Source: an uncultured Pelagibacteraceae bacterium (GTDB taxonomy: Bacteria > Pseudomonadota > Alphaproteobacteria > Pelagibacterales > Pelagibacteraceae). Taken from it: a stretch of 64,000 nucleotides of DNA. The notes below the pieces were generated by a model that saw only the letters and a program-made list of their open reading frames with translations, had not been told where the DNA came from and did no database searches. A program made the translations under genes and the position numbers. Positions 36,601 to 45,833 of this stretch are shown piece after piece. Each line of letters starts with the position of its first letter. Within the stretch, counting starts at the first letter, position 1. The stretch lies in assembly GCA_902618695.1 (NCBI GenBank), contig CACNCB010000001.1, positions 186,001 to 250,000 of the forward strand, written 5' to 3'.

Positions 36601-37285
36601 CTACAGCAATTATTTGGCCTGTAACCCAAGAACTATCTTCTGTTAGTAGGAATTTAGCAAGAGCAGCAGAGTCTTTACCTTCGCCTAATCTTTTAAGGGG
36701 ATGTGCTTTTGCAATACCTTCAGCTATAGCAGTATTTTTTAACATTGGTTCTGCTATTTTAGATTTTGTTAAACTTGGTGCTACACAATTTACTCTTATG
36801 TTTGGAGCAAATTCTGCTGCAAGAGAAACTGTCAATCCTTCAACAGCAGCTTTTGCTGAAGCTATGATTGCATGATTGGTAAAACCTCTTTGAGCAGCAA
36901 CAGTTGAAAATAACACTATTGAACCCTTATTTTTTTTTAAACTTTCCTGGTATCCTTTAATAGCTTCTACAGCAGAATAAAGATTAAGTTTCATGCATTT
37001 TTGAAAGTCTTGTTCATTTACCATTCTTAATGGTTTTAAATCAATTGAACCAACACAATAAGCTAGGCCTTTAATCTCAGAAATATCTGATTTAACTTTT
37101 TCAATAAACCCATCCTCTAAAACATCTGCAACTGTATGTGAGCATCCAAGTTTTTCAGATATAGAACTGAGTTCACTTTCATTTCTTCCAACTAAATGAA
37201 TATTGTTTCCAGAGTTTTTTAATTGTTCCGCTAAACTTGATCCAATAGAACCTGTCGCACCAAAAATTACATATTTTTCTGACAT
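36575..37285 (-). CDS. SDR-family protein lacking the catalytic Tyr
   Basis: 236 residues. FGATGSIGSSLAEQLKNSG is the Rossmann TGxxGxG loop, and SIVLFSTVAAQRGF has the family Ser. The usual YxxxK reads I-A-S-A-K (NHAIIASAKAAVEG): Lys is kept, Tyr is replaced by Ile. NCVAPSLTKSK and the SWVTGQIIAVDGG end are standard. Such SDRs often lie beside bacterial cryptochromes/photolyases. It may therefore bind a dinucleotide without ordinary reduction chemistry. Divergent from the photolyase by 27 bases. Confidence 0.88.
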   Translation of the reverse strand: MSEKYVIFGATGSIGSSLAEQLKNSGNNIHLVGRNESELSSISEKLGCSHTVADVLEDGFIEKVKSDISEIKGLAYCVGSIDLKPLRMVNEQDFQKCMKLNLYSAVEAIKGYQESLKKNKGSIVLFSTVAAQRGFTNHAIIASAKAAVEGLTVSLAAEFAPNIRVNCVAPSLTKSKIAEPMLKNTAIAEGIAKAHPLKRLGEGKDSAALAKFLLTEDSSWVTGQIIAVDGGRSKLS

Positions 37286-37312
37286 AAAAAATTTTATTAG
37301 TTATATTTAATT

Positions 37313-38806
37313 ATGAAGTTATTTTTTATACTTGGTAATCAATTATTTCCAATAAAATACCTAGACCGCTTCAAAAAAGACCACCTATTTTATATGGCTG
37401 AAGATAAGGGTTTATGCACTTATGAAAAGCATCATAAACAAAAAATTTTATTATTTTTATCTTCAATGCGTTCTTATGCAGATGGATTAAGAAAAAACAA
37501 ATTTAAATTAGATTATTTTAAAATTGAAGACAAAGAATTTAATGATGATTATTTAAAAAAATTAAAAAAAATAATTACACAAAAAAAAGTAAAAGAAATT
37601 TCAAGTTTTGAGGTAGAGGATAAATTTTTTGAAAAAAAAATTTCACAATTTTTAATAAAAGAAAAAATACACTGGAATATCGTTCAAACTCCTATGTTTT
37701 TAAATTCAAGAGCTGAATTTAAAAATTATTTATCAAAATCAAAAAAACCTTTTATGGCAACTTTCTATAAAGAAGTTAGAAAAAAATCAGGGATATTGAT
37801 GGGTTCAGATGGTAATCCAATCGGGGGGAAATGGAGCTTTGATGAAGATAACAGAAATAAATTACCTAAAAACATTTCAATTCCTAAATTTCCAAAAATA
37901 AATGAAACCAGTCATACAAAAAAACTAAAGCCTATTATTGAAAAGGAATTTAAAAATCACCCAGGGAGTACAAATAATTTTTGGTTTGCAACTGAATACG
38001 AGGACGTTGTAAAACTTTTAAATTTTTTTATAAAAAAAAAATCAAACTTATTTGGTGATTATGAGGATGCAGTTGATCAAAAAGATAATATTCTATTTCA
38101 TAGTGCATTAAGTCCTTATATAAATTTAGGTTTAATTACTCCTGAATTTGTAATCCAAAAAGTTTTAGACTTTCATAAGAAAAATAAAATAAGAATGAAT
38201 TCTTTAGAGGGCTACATCCGCCAGGTGATTGGTTGGCGAGAATTTATGCGTGGAATTTATCAGTCCTATTCTCAAGAAATGGAGACTGGAAATTTTTTTA
38301 AACAAAATAGAAAAATGAAAAGTTCTTGGTATGATGGTACCACTGGTCTTCCACCTTTAGATTATGCAATTAAAAATGCTGTTAACCATGGTTGGTCACA
38401 TCACATTGAAAGATTAATGATCTTATCCAACATAATGAACCTTTGTGAAATTAAGCCAACAATTGTTTACAAATGGTTCATGGAGATGTTTGTAGACTCC
38501 TCAGATTGGGTAATGGTTCCAAATGTATATGGGATGGGATTATTTAGTGATGGAGGAATTTTTGCAACCAAACCTTATATTTGTGGATCTGCATATTTTA
38601 TGAAAATGATGGATTTTAAGAAAGGTAATTGGTGCAATATCATGGATGGTTTGTACTGGAGGTTCATTGATCGAAACAGAAAATTCTTTTTAAAAAATCC
38701 TCGTCTATCAATGATGGTAAGGATATTTGACAAAATGAAATCTGAAAGAAAAAAATTAATTTTATCAGATGCCGATAAATTCATTAAACAAAATACAATT
38801 GGATGA
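37313..38806 (+). CDS. Bacterial (6-4) photolyase / FeS-BCP-type cryptochrome relative
   Basis: 497 residues. The N-terminal alpha/beta domain ([13 protein letters not shown]…) and the all-alpha FAD domain ([52 protein letters not shown]) match the FeS-bacterial-cryptochrome/photolyase class. The segment after KMMDF, where the class has a CxxC pair and about 20 residues, is shortened to KKGNWC; remaining Cys are at 378, 424 and 441, so four-Cys 4Fe4S binding seems lost. Uses light for DNA repair or sensing. Overlaps DUF2256 by 4 bases. Confidence 0.9.
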   Translation: MKLFFILGNQLFPIKYLDRFKKDHLFYMAEDKGLCTYEKHHKQKILLFLSSMRSYADGLRKNKFKLDYFKIEDKEFNDDYLKKLKKIITQKKVKEISSFEVEDKFFEKKISQFLIKEKIHWNIVQTPMFLNSRAEFKNYLSKSKKPFMATFYKEVRKKSGILMGSDGNPIGGKWSFDEDNRNKLPKNISIPKFPKINETSHTKKLKPIIEKEFKNHPGSTNNFWFATEYEDVVKLLNFFIKKKSNLFGDYEDAVDQKDNILFHSALSPYINLGLITPEFVIQKVLDFHKKNKIRMNSLEGYIRQVIGWREFMRGIYQSYSQEMETGNFFKQNRKMKSSWYDGTTGLPPLDYAIKNAVNHGWSHHIERLMILSNIMNLCEIKPTIVYKWFMEMFVDSSDWVMVPNVYGMGLFSDGGIFATKPYICGSAYFMKMMDFKKGNWCNIMDGLYWRFIDRNRKFFLKNPRLSMMVRIFDKMKSERKKLILSDADKFIKQNTIG

Positions 38807-38931
38807 AAAAAGAAAATTTGCCTACTAAAACATGTCCTGTCTGTAAAAGACCTTTTGTATGGCGAAAAAAATGGAAGTTGAATTGGGAAAGAGTAAAATA
38901 TTGTTCAAAGAAGTGTTCTAAGCTAAGTTAA
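38803..38931 (+). CDS. DUF2256 zinc-ribbon small protein
   Basis: 42 residues, from ATG 38803, overlapping the photolyase stop (ATGA). [16 protein letters not shown] followed by VKYCSKKC gives two CxxC-type pairs, the DUF2256 pattern (TCPxCxRPFxWRKKW…VxYCSxxC). This family is regularly found next to photolyase/cryptochrome genes; role unknown. Too short to be picked by most gene callers. Confidence 0.9.
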   Translation: MKKENLPTKTCPVCKRPFVWRKKWKLNWERVKYCSKKCSKLS

Positions 38932-38936
38932 TCTTA

Positions 38937-39656
38937 GTGAATATAATAGTATTACAACATATTAAAATAGAAGACCCAGGTTACATTAAAGATTTGATGT
39001 TGGCAGATGGATTTAAACTAACCACTATTGAATTAGATGAAGGTGAAAAAATACCAGATGATTTAAGTAAATTTGATGGAATGTTTTGCATGGGAGGACC
39101 GATGGATACCTATATGGAACAAGAATATCCTTGGTTAATAGAAGAAAAAAAAAGAATTAAAGAATTTGCTGTAGATCTAAAGAGACCTTATTTAGGTTTT
39201 TGTTTAGGTTGTCAGCTTTTGGGAGAAGTAGTGGGTGGAAAAGTGGTTAAATCTATACCAGCGGAAATTGGTATTATGGATATAAATTTCTCTAGTGAAA
39301 AAAATATAGATAAATTGTTTTCAAAATTTCCTGATACAATTAAAAGTTTACAATGGCATTCATATGAGGTTCAGGGTATTGAAAATAATAAAGATGTAAC
39401 TTTATTAGCCTCTTCACCAATCACTAAATATCAAATTTTTAAATATCAAAATCATGCTTATGGAATTCAATTTCATATAGAAATAAAAGATACAACGGTA
39501 AATGAGTGGGGGTGTGTTCCGGAGTATAAAAAAGCTTTAGAGGATCAGCTTGGTAATGGTGCGTTAGAAAAGTTTGATCAATCTGCAAAAGATAACATGA
39601 AAGATATGAATAACTACTCTACAATCCTTTATAATAATTTTAAAAAACTTTTATGA
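38937..39656 (+). CDS. Class I glutamine amidotransferase-like protein
   Basis: 239 residues, GuaA-like stand-alone domain. MFCMGGPMDTYMEQEYPWL is the oxyanion strand, LGFCLGCQLLGEV holds the catalytic Cys, and GIQFHIEIKDTTVNEW the His-Glu. Starts with GTG at 38937. Stand-alone enzymes of this type act on small metabolites (for example gamma-glutamyl compounds) or are uncharacterised. Sits between the two photolyase-like genes. Confidence 0.87.
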   Translation: MNIIVLQHIKIEDPGYIKDLMLADGFKLTTIELDEGEKIPDDLSKFDGMFCMGGPMDTYMEQEYPWLIEEKKRIKEFAVDLKRPYLGFCLGCQLLGEVVGGKVVKSIPAEIGIMDINFSSEKNIDKLFSKFPDTIKSLQWHSYEVQGIENNKDVTLLASSPITKYQIFKYQNHAYGIQFHIEIKDTTVNEWGCVPEYKKALEDQLGNGALEKFDQSAKDNMKDMNNYSTILYNNFKKLL

Positions 39657-39874
39657 ATAATAAAATTTTTGAATGGGCAGGAGTTATAACTGCAATATTG
39701 TATTCTTTGTTTGTCGCTTTAAATATAGGCATAGAATTTTTTGGGTTTTGTCTACTGTTATTGTCAGCCATTTTAATTGGAATTTGGGCCTATAGAGGTG
39801 GTCATAAAGGAATTTTATTTTTGCAATTTTTTTATGCAACCGCTGGAATTATTGGAATGGTTCGTTGGTTTTAA
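39653..39874 (+). CDS. Small membrane protein, unknown
   Basis: 73 residues with three hydrophobic stretches (about 8-26, 29-47, 53-70). The spacing of aromatic residues and the RGGHKG loop recall short PnuC-like or DUF membrane families, but I cannot assign one. Overlaps the amidotransferase by 4 bases and the convergent photolyase-like gene by 4 bases. Confidence 0.65.
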   Translation: MNNKIFEWAGVITAILYSLFVALNIGIEFFGFCLLLLSAILIGIWAYRGGHKGILFLQFFYATAGIIGMVRWF

Positions 39875-41010
39875 TTAAAACTTGAAACTATTTTAGGAAT
39901 ATAATTTTTAAAATTAAAAAAACCTTTATTACAGTATTGCCAAGCTAATTGATCAAGATTTCTATATAAAAAATCTATCTCTAAATTATTAGAATTTAAA
40001 AAATCTAAATTTTCACCTACTGTTGGATATAAACCATAATAATTTTCAATATTTTTTAATTCACTTATATCTATAATTTGACAATCAATAGATTGATTTT
40101 TTAATCTTTGTTCTTGGTCCTCTATTAAATGAGATTTAAATTTCACTAACTTTTCACTGAGTTTTATTGCTCTATTTTCATTTTTATTAGAAACTAAATA
40201 AATTTTCTTAAAGTTGTTTTCTTTAAAGTCAGTGATTTCAAACGAGAGATTATTTTCAAAAATTAAAAGTTTCTTATTCTCAATCTCTTGTGGGTTATTG
40301 AAAACCTGTTTAATTATTTGATAAGATTTTTCAGATACTTTTGGAGGAGCATTTTCATTTAATTTTATATTTTGAAATCTATTGTTAGTGAATTTTTTAA
40401 TATTCCATTCACTTGCAAGGTAATGTTTTCCTTGAGTTTGAATACCTGCAACCCATCGCCACCCAAGAGTATTTGATGCAGCATCTCCATCATAAAGATG
40501 TTGCATGAAAAATTCTGCACCTAATTGCCAAGGCAATTCTAAAGTAAAAATCCAAATACTAGCAAACCACATTCTTGTGTGATTATGCAAATAATTGTTT
40601 TCTTTAAGCTCTTTCACCCACTCATTAAAGCAATCTACTTTTGTTTTTCCTTCGATTGCTGCAATATAATCTTTATTATCTTTAAATTCATTTTTGATTT
40701 GATTTAATTCGATAAGATAATCAGCCCAAACATTTGGTCTAAGTTCTAACCAACCTTTCCAATAAGTTCGCCACAGAACTTCTTGAATAAACTTTTCATT
40801 TTTTGAAAAAGAAAATTTACTTAGAGCTTTCTGAATGACTTCTTGTTCATTAATTATTCCATGAGTTATATATGGTGATAAGCAAGATATATTAGATCTT
40901 TTTTCAGGTCCAAAATCAAAATTTCTTAATTTTGAATATTCTCCAAGATTATTCTCAACAAAATTATTTAATTGATTTAAGGCCTTAGCCCTTGAAGCTT
41001 CAAATATCAT
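39871..41010 (-). CDS. Photolyase-like FAD-binding protein with permuted domain order
   Basis: 379 residues. The FAD-binding catalytic helical domain comes first (about 5-215): LSPYITHGII, FIQEVLWRTYWKGWLELRP, NNYLHNHTRMWFASIWIF, YDGDAASNTLGWRWVAGIQT. There is no antenna domain before it. After about 235 comes an alpha/beta segment (KKLLIFENNLSFEI…YLVSNKNENRAIK…) resembling the antenna domain that ordinarily precedes. This suggests circular permutation. Family members in alphaproteobacteria look alike to me. Function: light-dependent DNA repair or photoreceptor. Confidence 0.8.
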   Translation of the reverse strand: MIFEASRAKALNQLNNFVENNLGEYSKLRNFDFGPEKRSNISCLSPYITHGIINEQEVIQKALSKFSFSKNEKFIQEVLWRTYWKGWLELRPNVWADYLIELNQIKNEFKDNKDYIAAIEGKTKVDCFNEWVKELKENNYLHNHTRMWFASIWIFTLELPWQLGAEFFMQHLYDGDAASNTLGWRWVAGIQTQGKHYLASEWNIKKFTNNRFQNIKLNENAPPKVSEKSYQIIKQVFNNPQEIENKKLLIFENNLSFEITDFKENNFKKIYLVSNKNENRAIKLSEKLVKFKSHLIEDQEQRLKNQSIDCQIIDISELKNIENYYGLYPTVGENLDFLNSNNLEIDFLYRNLDQLAWQYCNKGFFNFKNYIPKIVSSFN

Positions 41011-41016
41011 TTTAAA

Positions 41017-41397
41017 TTATTTTGATTTTTTTTTCTTAAGACCTAATTTGTCACTATGTCTTAATCTTAAAACAACAATTGCTCCAGCTATTAACAAAAT
41101 AGCTACTGCTTCATAAACAAGTGCAGTAGGATCCATTTCTTTACCTTGTAGAATAATAAATCGTGCAAGGGCGGTTATCGCAATAAGAAGTGGCAGGGTA
41201 ATACTAATAGATTGTTGGTTCCAAAAAACCCTAACCATTGCTAGTACCTCCAAATAAAGAAACATTAAAAGCAAATCTGCTAATGTAACAGATTGATTTA
41301 AAAACATGTTTTTCATTTCAATCCCAACAGCAATAACAGTACTGATTAAGATAATAACCATTAGTGCTAACTGTAAGTTTTTTGCTATCTTATCCAT
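41017..41397 (-). CDS. PsiE-like membrane protein
   Basis: 126 residues, four membrane helices (about 10-28, 40-58, 65-85, 95-115). LMFLYLEVLAMVRVFWNQ and LITALARFIILQGKE-like sequence (ITALARFIILQ) match the phosphate-starvation-inducible PsiE family. Its role is unknown. Overlaps its upstream neighbour by one base. No Pho-box is obvious. Confidence 0.82.
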   Translation of the reverse strand: MDKIAKNLQLALMVIILISTVIAVGIEMKNMFLNQSVTLADLLLMFLYLEVLAMVRVFWNQQSISITLPLLIAITALARFIILQGKEMDPTALVYEAVAILLIAGAIVVLRLRHSDKLGLKKKKSK

Positions 41398-41855
41398 TAT
41401 TTATCTTTACTAAAAGGTAACCATTTTTCAATTGCAGATTTTAAGGGACCATCATAAGGGATTGAATAAGAGTTTGGGTTTGGACTTGTCAAAACTTCAA
41501 TTCCTTTTGAAAATACAAATATAAATACTATTACAAAAACTATAACCATGATTTTAAAAGGATCAAAATTCTTTGTTTGAAAAACACTTGCAGACTTCTC
41601 TTCTGCTCTATGGAATTGTTTAAAAGTCATATAGACGGCAAATATTAAACCTATATGAGCTAAAAAAAGTCCAGCCCATCCAAATGCGAAAGTTGTGTAA
41701 GAAAAAACATATAAACTAAAAACAGTAGTCCAAATAAAACTTAAAACTAAAAGAATTTGTAATCTAACTGTTTTAGGAAGTGCGCGTAGATCATTCTTGC
41801 TATCATCAAATAAAATATTTGCAGCATCTCTCATCCAATTCTTTATTGATTCCAT
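41397..41855 (-). CDS. Three-helix membrane protein, unknown
   Basis: 152 residues with three hydrophobic helices (about 32-50, 58-75, 100-120), a charged linker, and a periplasmic-looking SPNPNSYSIPYDGP segment. RALPKTVRLQILLVLSFIWTTVFS resembles nothing I can name. Upstream of and coupled to psiE-like, so probably a membrane partner. Confidence 0.65.
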   Translation of the reverse strand: MESIKNWMRDAANILFDDSKNDLRALPKTVRLQILLVLSFIWTTVFSLYVFSYTTFAFGWAGLFLAHIGLIFAVYMTFKQFHRAEEKSASVFQTKNFDPFKIMVIVFVIVFIFVFSKGIEVLTSPNPNSYSIPYDGPLKSAIEKWLPFSKDK

Positions 41856-41912
41856 GATATAAGGATATAATTTTTAGTGATTTAAACAAATGTTAATTTG
41901 TCCTAAACATTA

Positions 41913-43100
41913 CTAAGAACGAAGCTTTTTTTTGTGAAAATTGATAAATCTTTCAACGTTAGATTTATTAAATGACTTATTTTCTTCAAATGAGACTTTT
42001 TTCATCGAGTAAGCGCTGCTATTAGTAACTCTAGATTGAATTGTAATATTTCCTTTATACAATTTAAGTTTAACTGAGCCATTAACTTTGCTTCTTTTTA
42101 AATCTACAATTTTTTGAAGTTTAAATCTTTCTTTTGAATACCAATAACCATTGTAAATTAACTCTGCATATCTAGACATTATCTGATCTTTTTTATGCAT
42201 AGTTTCTTTATCTAAGGTAACAGACTCAATTGCTCTATGAGCATTTATTAAAAGAGTTCCACCAGGTGTTTCATATACTCCTCTAGATTTTATACCTAAA
42301 AATCTATTCTCTACTAAGTCAACTCTTCCAATTCCATTTTTTCCTGCTAGGTCATTTAGCCTTGTTAATAGTTTAGCTGGTGATAATTTTTTTCCATTTA
42401 TTCCAAAAGGATCACCATTTTTAAAATTGATAGTAACAAAAGATGCTTTGTTAGGTGCCTTTTCTGGAGAAACTGTTCGTTGAAAAATAAATTCTGGAGC
42501 AGAATTTTTTGGATTTTCTAAAACCTTACCTTCTGTTGATGTATGAAATAAATTATCATCCACTGAAAAAGGAGGTGCACCTTTTTTATCTTTAGGAATA
42601 GTTATGTCATTTTTTTTTGCATAATTAATTAAGTCTGTTCTAGATTTTAATTTCCAAATTCTCCACGGGGCTATAATTTTAATTTTAGGACCAAAATAGT
42701 GATAGGCTAATTCAAATCTAACTTGGTCATTGCCTTTTCCAGTTGCTCCATGCGAAACTGCATAAGCTTTAAATTTTTTAGCTACTCTTATTTGATCTTT
42801 TGCAATAAGAGGTCTTGCTATCGAAGTCCCTAATAAATAAACACCCTCATAGATCGCGTGTCCCCTGATCATAGGGTAAACGTAGTCTTTAACAAAAATA
42901 TTTTTTAAATCTTTAATAATTATATTTTTAACACCAAATTTTTTTGCATTAGTTATAATTTTTTTTCTATTAATTTCTTGGCCTACATCTGCTGTATAAC
43001 AAATTACATCTGCATTATAATTTTCTTGAAGCCATTTCAAAATTATAGAGGTGTCGAGCCCTCCAGAATAAGCTAGAACAATTTTTTTTTTTGATTTCAT
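41913..43100 (-). CDS. argG: Argininosuccinate synthase
   Basis: ATP-dependent joining of citrulline and aspartate in arginine synthesis. VLAYSGGLDTSIILKWL is the PP-loop, AVSHGATGKGNDQVRFEL the citrulline/aspartate-binding motif, IAPWRIW and GRVDLVENRFLGIKSRGVYETPGG are signature stretches. 395 aa, complete. Four bases before it lies the IalB-like gene, which reads the same way. Confidence 0.96.
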   Translation of the reverse strand: MKSKKKIVLAYSGGLDTSIILKWLQENYNADVICYTADVGQEINRKKIITNAKKFGVKNIIIKDLKNIFVKDYVYPMIRGHAIYEGVYLLGTSIARPLIAKDQIRVAKKFKAYAVSHGATGKGNDQVRFELAYHYFGPKIKIIAPWRIWKLKSRTDLINYAKKNDITIPKDKKGAPPFSVDDNLFHTSTEGKVLENPKNSAPEFIFQRTVSPEKAPNKASFVTINFKNGDPFGINGKKLSPAKLLTRLNDLAGKNGIGRVDLVENRFLGIKSRGVYETPGGTLLINAHRAIESVTLDKETMHKKDQIMSRYAELIYNGYWYSKERFKLQKIVDLKRSKVNGSVKLKLYKGNITIQSRVTNSSAYSMKKVSFEENKSFNKSNVERFINFHKKKLRS

Positions 43101-43104
43101 AGAA

Positions 43105-43617
43105 TTAACTACAGGCTTTTCTTGAAGCGTTATAAGCTTTAGTAAATCCTAACAATGAGTAATGATCAATTGTTTGAGAACCTTGTTGATTGTATCCAGT
43201 GATCATAATTCTAGATCCTTTTCTCATTTGTTTGATCATTTTTAATTCGATTTTATTATCCGCGATCCATGCAAAACCTTGTTCTTTAATATCAAATTTA
43301 AATTTGTTTTTTCCTGAAGCAGCAGTTACTGAATTATTTTTGTTAAATTCATAACCCGGGGTAACACTTACCTCATTTTTTATTTTGTCGTTTGGTCTGA
43401 ATGCTACAAACAATTTTGCATCCCTTTTGTTTGCTTTTGGAGCTTGCAAAATAGGTAAAGATTGTGCAAAGCATACTTTGCCGTCAGCATCAGAAACTAC
43501 CATTGCCTCCCAATCTTTATATTTACCAATTTTTTTAATTTCTTGGGCTGAAAGTTGGGTAACACCACTTATAAAAAATATTCCCAATAATATTATTATT
43601 TTTTTAATTATGGACAT
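43105..43617 (-). CDS. Invasion-associated locus B (IalB) family protein
   Basis: 170 residues, exported: basic start, helix 5-22, cleavage near AQE. KIGKYKDWEAMVV, VCFAQSLP, FVAFRPNDKIKNEVS and a C-terminal SLLGFTKAYNASRKAC are the IalB pattern with two conserved Cys. Periplasmic; abundant in alphaproteobacteria and not tied to invasion. Overlaps the aldo/keto reductase gene by 10 bases. Confidence 0.87.
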   Translation of the reverse strand: MSIIKKIIILLGIFFISGVTQLSAQEIKKIGKYKDWEAMVVSDADGKVCFAQSLPILQAPKANKRDAKLFVAFRPNDKIKNEVSVTPGYEFNKNNSVTAASGKNKFKFDIKEQGFAWIADNKIELKMIKQMRKGSRIMITGYNQQGSQTIDHYSLLGFTKAYNASRKACS

Positions 43618-44642
43618 GGATTTGGATAAATTGTTTGTACTTGATTAATTTCTTTAATGATATCATCAGATAAGTTTACATTTACACTTTCTATATTTGT
43701 TTTCAACTGCTCCATTGTAGTTGCCCCTATTATTACACTAGTCATAAAGTCCTGGATTTCACAAAATTTAATAGACATTTGACTCATATCTAGACTAAAT
43801 TTTTCACTAATTTTATAATAATGTTCAACTGCATCCTCAGTATTTGGTTTTCTATATCTTGTCCAAAAATCCCAATCTCTTTTCATTCTTGATCCTTTAG
43901 GAAAATTCTTGTTTCTATATTTTCCGCTTAAATATCCACTTGCAAGAGGAGAATAAGCTAAGCAACCAATGTTTTCTCTTATAGATACTTCTGACAAACC
44001 AATTTCATAAGTTCTATTTAATAAATTGTAAGGATTTTGAATTGACATCATTCTTGGCAATTTTTTATCTTTAGATAATTGAAGATAATTTAAAACTCCC
44101 CAAGGGGTTTCATTTGATAAACCAACGTATCTTATTTTTCCCTGATGAATATATTTATTCAATTCTGAAAGAACATCTTCAAATTTATTCCATTCATTTT
44201 CTTTATGAACATAACCAAGTTTTCCAAAATTATTTACATTTCTTTCTGGCCAATGAAGTTGATATAAATCTATGTAATCAGTCTTAAGTCTTTTAAGACT
44301 ACCATTTAAAGCAGATTCTAAATTTGAACCTATAAAACTATTTTCTCCACTTCTTAAATAATCCCTTGCCGGGCCAGCAACTTTTGTTGCAAGAATGACT
44401 TTGTCCCTTTTTTTAGTTTTTTTAAACCAGTTCCCAATAATTTCCTCTGTATCACCGTAGGTTTCTTTTCTAGGAGGTACTGCATATAATTCCGCAGTGT
44501 CCCAAAAGTTTACTCCTTGATCTAAAGCAAAATCCATTTGTTCAAATGCTTCAAGTTCAGTATTTTGCTCTCCCCAAGTCATTGTACCGAGACAAATTGT
44601 ACTTACTTTAATATCAGTATTACCTAAATTTTTGTAATTCAT
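43608..44642 (-). CDS. Aldo/keto reductase (Tas-like)
   Basis: 344 residues, NADPH-dependent TIM barrel. FWDTAELYAVPPRKETYGDTE contains the catalytic Asp and Tyr, ILATKVAGPA the Lys, DYIDLYQLHWPERNVN the His region. The insertion and length match the E. coli Tas subfamily. Substrate unknown. Divergent from BI-1 with a 79-base gap (44643-44721). Confidence 0.9.
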   Translation of the reverse strand: MNYKNLGNTDIKVSTICLGTMTWGEQNTELEAFEQMDFALDQGVNFWDTAELYAVPPRKETYGDTEEIIGNWFKKTKKRDKVILATKVAGPARDYLRSGENSFIGSNLESALNGSLKRLKTDYIDLYQLHWPERNVNNFGKLGYVHKENEWNKFEDVLSELNKYIHQGKIRYVGLSNETPWGVLNYLQLSKDKKLPRMMSIQNPYNLLNRTYEIGLSEVSIRENIGCLAYSPLASGYLSGKYRNKNFPKGSRMKRDWDFWTRYRKPNTEDAVEHYYKISEKFSLDMSQMSIKFCEIQDFMTSVIIGATTMEQLKTNIESVNVNLSDDIIKEINQVQTIYPNPCP

Positions 44643-44721
44643 TAGAAATATTAAGTTAAATTTTTGTCAATCTTTTAAGGTATCTTGAATAATTAGTAAA
44701 AGAATATATATATTACTTATT

Positions 44722-45483
44722 ATGGAATTTGACAAAAACGGAATATTAAATAGAGCTAAAGCAGCACAACAATCGGCTGCTGTAATGGATGAAGGCTTAA
44801 GAGCCTACATGCTAAAAGTTTATAACTACATGGCGACAGGTATATTGCTAACTGGAATAGTAGCACTATTAACATTTAAAATGTCTGTTGTTACTAATGA
44901 TGCAGGTTCAATCGTTGGTTTAACGCAGATGGGTAATGCAATTTATTTATCAGGTCTTAAATGGCTTGTAATGTTAGCACCCCTAGGTATCGTTTTTTAT
45001 ATGAGTTTTGGAATTAATAAGATGAGTGCATCAAAAGCACAGACTACGTTTTGGGTTTTTGCAGCTTTGATGGGTCTATCTTTATCTTCAATATTATTAG
45101 TTTACACTGGAATGAGTGTAACTAGAGTTTTCTTCATTACATCTGCAACATTTGGAGCGATGAGTATTTATGGATACACAACTAAAAGAGATCTTACAAA
45201 GTTTGGATCTTTTCTAATGATGGGTCTAATTGGAATAATTATAGCTTCAATTGTTAATATCTTTATGAAATCTTCTATGATGTATTTTGTGATTTCAATA
45301 TTAGGTGTTTTAATATTTGTTGGTTTAACAGCTTATGACACTCAGAAAATCAAAAACATGTATGTTGCGTCAGACTCAGGTGAATTAATGGGCAAGAAAG
45401 CTGTGATGGGCGCTTTAACTTTGTATCTAGATTTTATCAATCTATTTATAATGTTGTTAAGATTATTTGGTCAAAGAAGATAA
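44722..45483 (+). CDS. Bax inhibitor-1/YccA family membrane protein
   Basis: 253 residues, seven helices from about residue 35. ITSATFGAMSIYGYTTKRDLTKFGSFL and the last helices GLTAYDTQKIKNMY, LYLDFINLFIMLLRLFG are the BI-1 family signature, with the paired Asp (YDTQ and YLDF) that forms the pH-sensing calcium-leak site in bacterial members. Single-gene transcript; converges on DUF2794 with a 2-base gap. Confidence 0.92.
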   Translation: MEFDKNGILNRAKAAQQSAAVMDEGLRAYMLKVYNYMATGILLTGIVALLTFKMSVVTNDAGSIVGLTQMGNAIYLSGLKWLVMLAPLGIVFYMSFGINKMSASKAQTTFWVFAALMGLSLSSILLVYTGMSVTRVFFITSATFGAMSIYGYTTKRDLTKFGSFLMMGLIGIIIASIVNIFMKSSMMYFVISILGVLIFVGLTAYDTQKIKNMYVASDSGELMGKKAVMGALTLYLDFINLFIMLLRLFGQRR

Positions 45484-45485
45484 AT

Positions 45486-45833
45486 TTATTTTTGAAGTTT
45501 CTTCCAGTTGGTATTTTTTAATAAAATTCTAAGATCGTAAGAATTTTTTAGTATTTTACCACTTGTATCAGTAATCAAGTATTTAAGATTTTTATTTTTA
45601 GGCTTAAAATTTTTACAAATTTTATATAGGGCATTTTCAGTAGCATTTCTAAAAACACTAAAACCTACTTGTTTACTTGATATACTTAAACCATAATCTT
45701 TCCAAGATCCTTCAGAAACCATCTTAGCATATAAGTCTAATATAATTTTTAGCTCATCTTTTTCAAAAAAATGTTTTTCTTCTATTTTATTATGCGGATT
45801 ATTTACTACTAATTTTAAATTACTTCGCATCAA
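45486..45833 (-). CDS. DUF2794 protein
   Basis: 115 residues. FFEKDELKIILDLYAKMVSEGSWKDYGL followed by VGFSVFRNATENALYKICKN matches DUF2794, a small alphaproteobacterial family of unknown role. Overlaps yciB by 14 bases, and that coupling is common in related genomes. Confidence 0.85.
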   Translation of the reverse strand: MMRSNLKLVVNNPHNKIEEKHFFEKDELKIILDLYAKMVSEGSWKDYGLSISSKQVGFSVFRNATENALYKICKNFKPKNKNLKYLITDTSGKILKNSYDLRILLKNTNWKKLQK

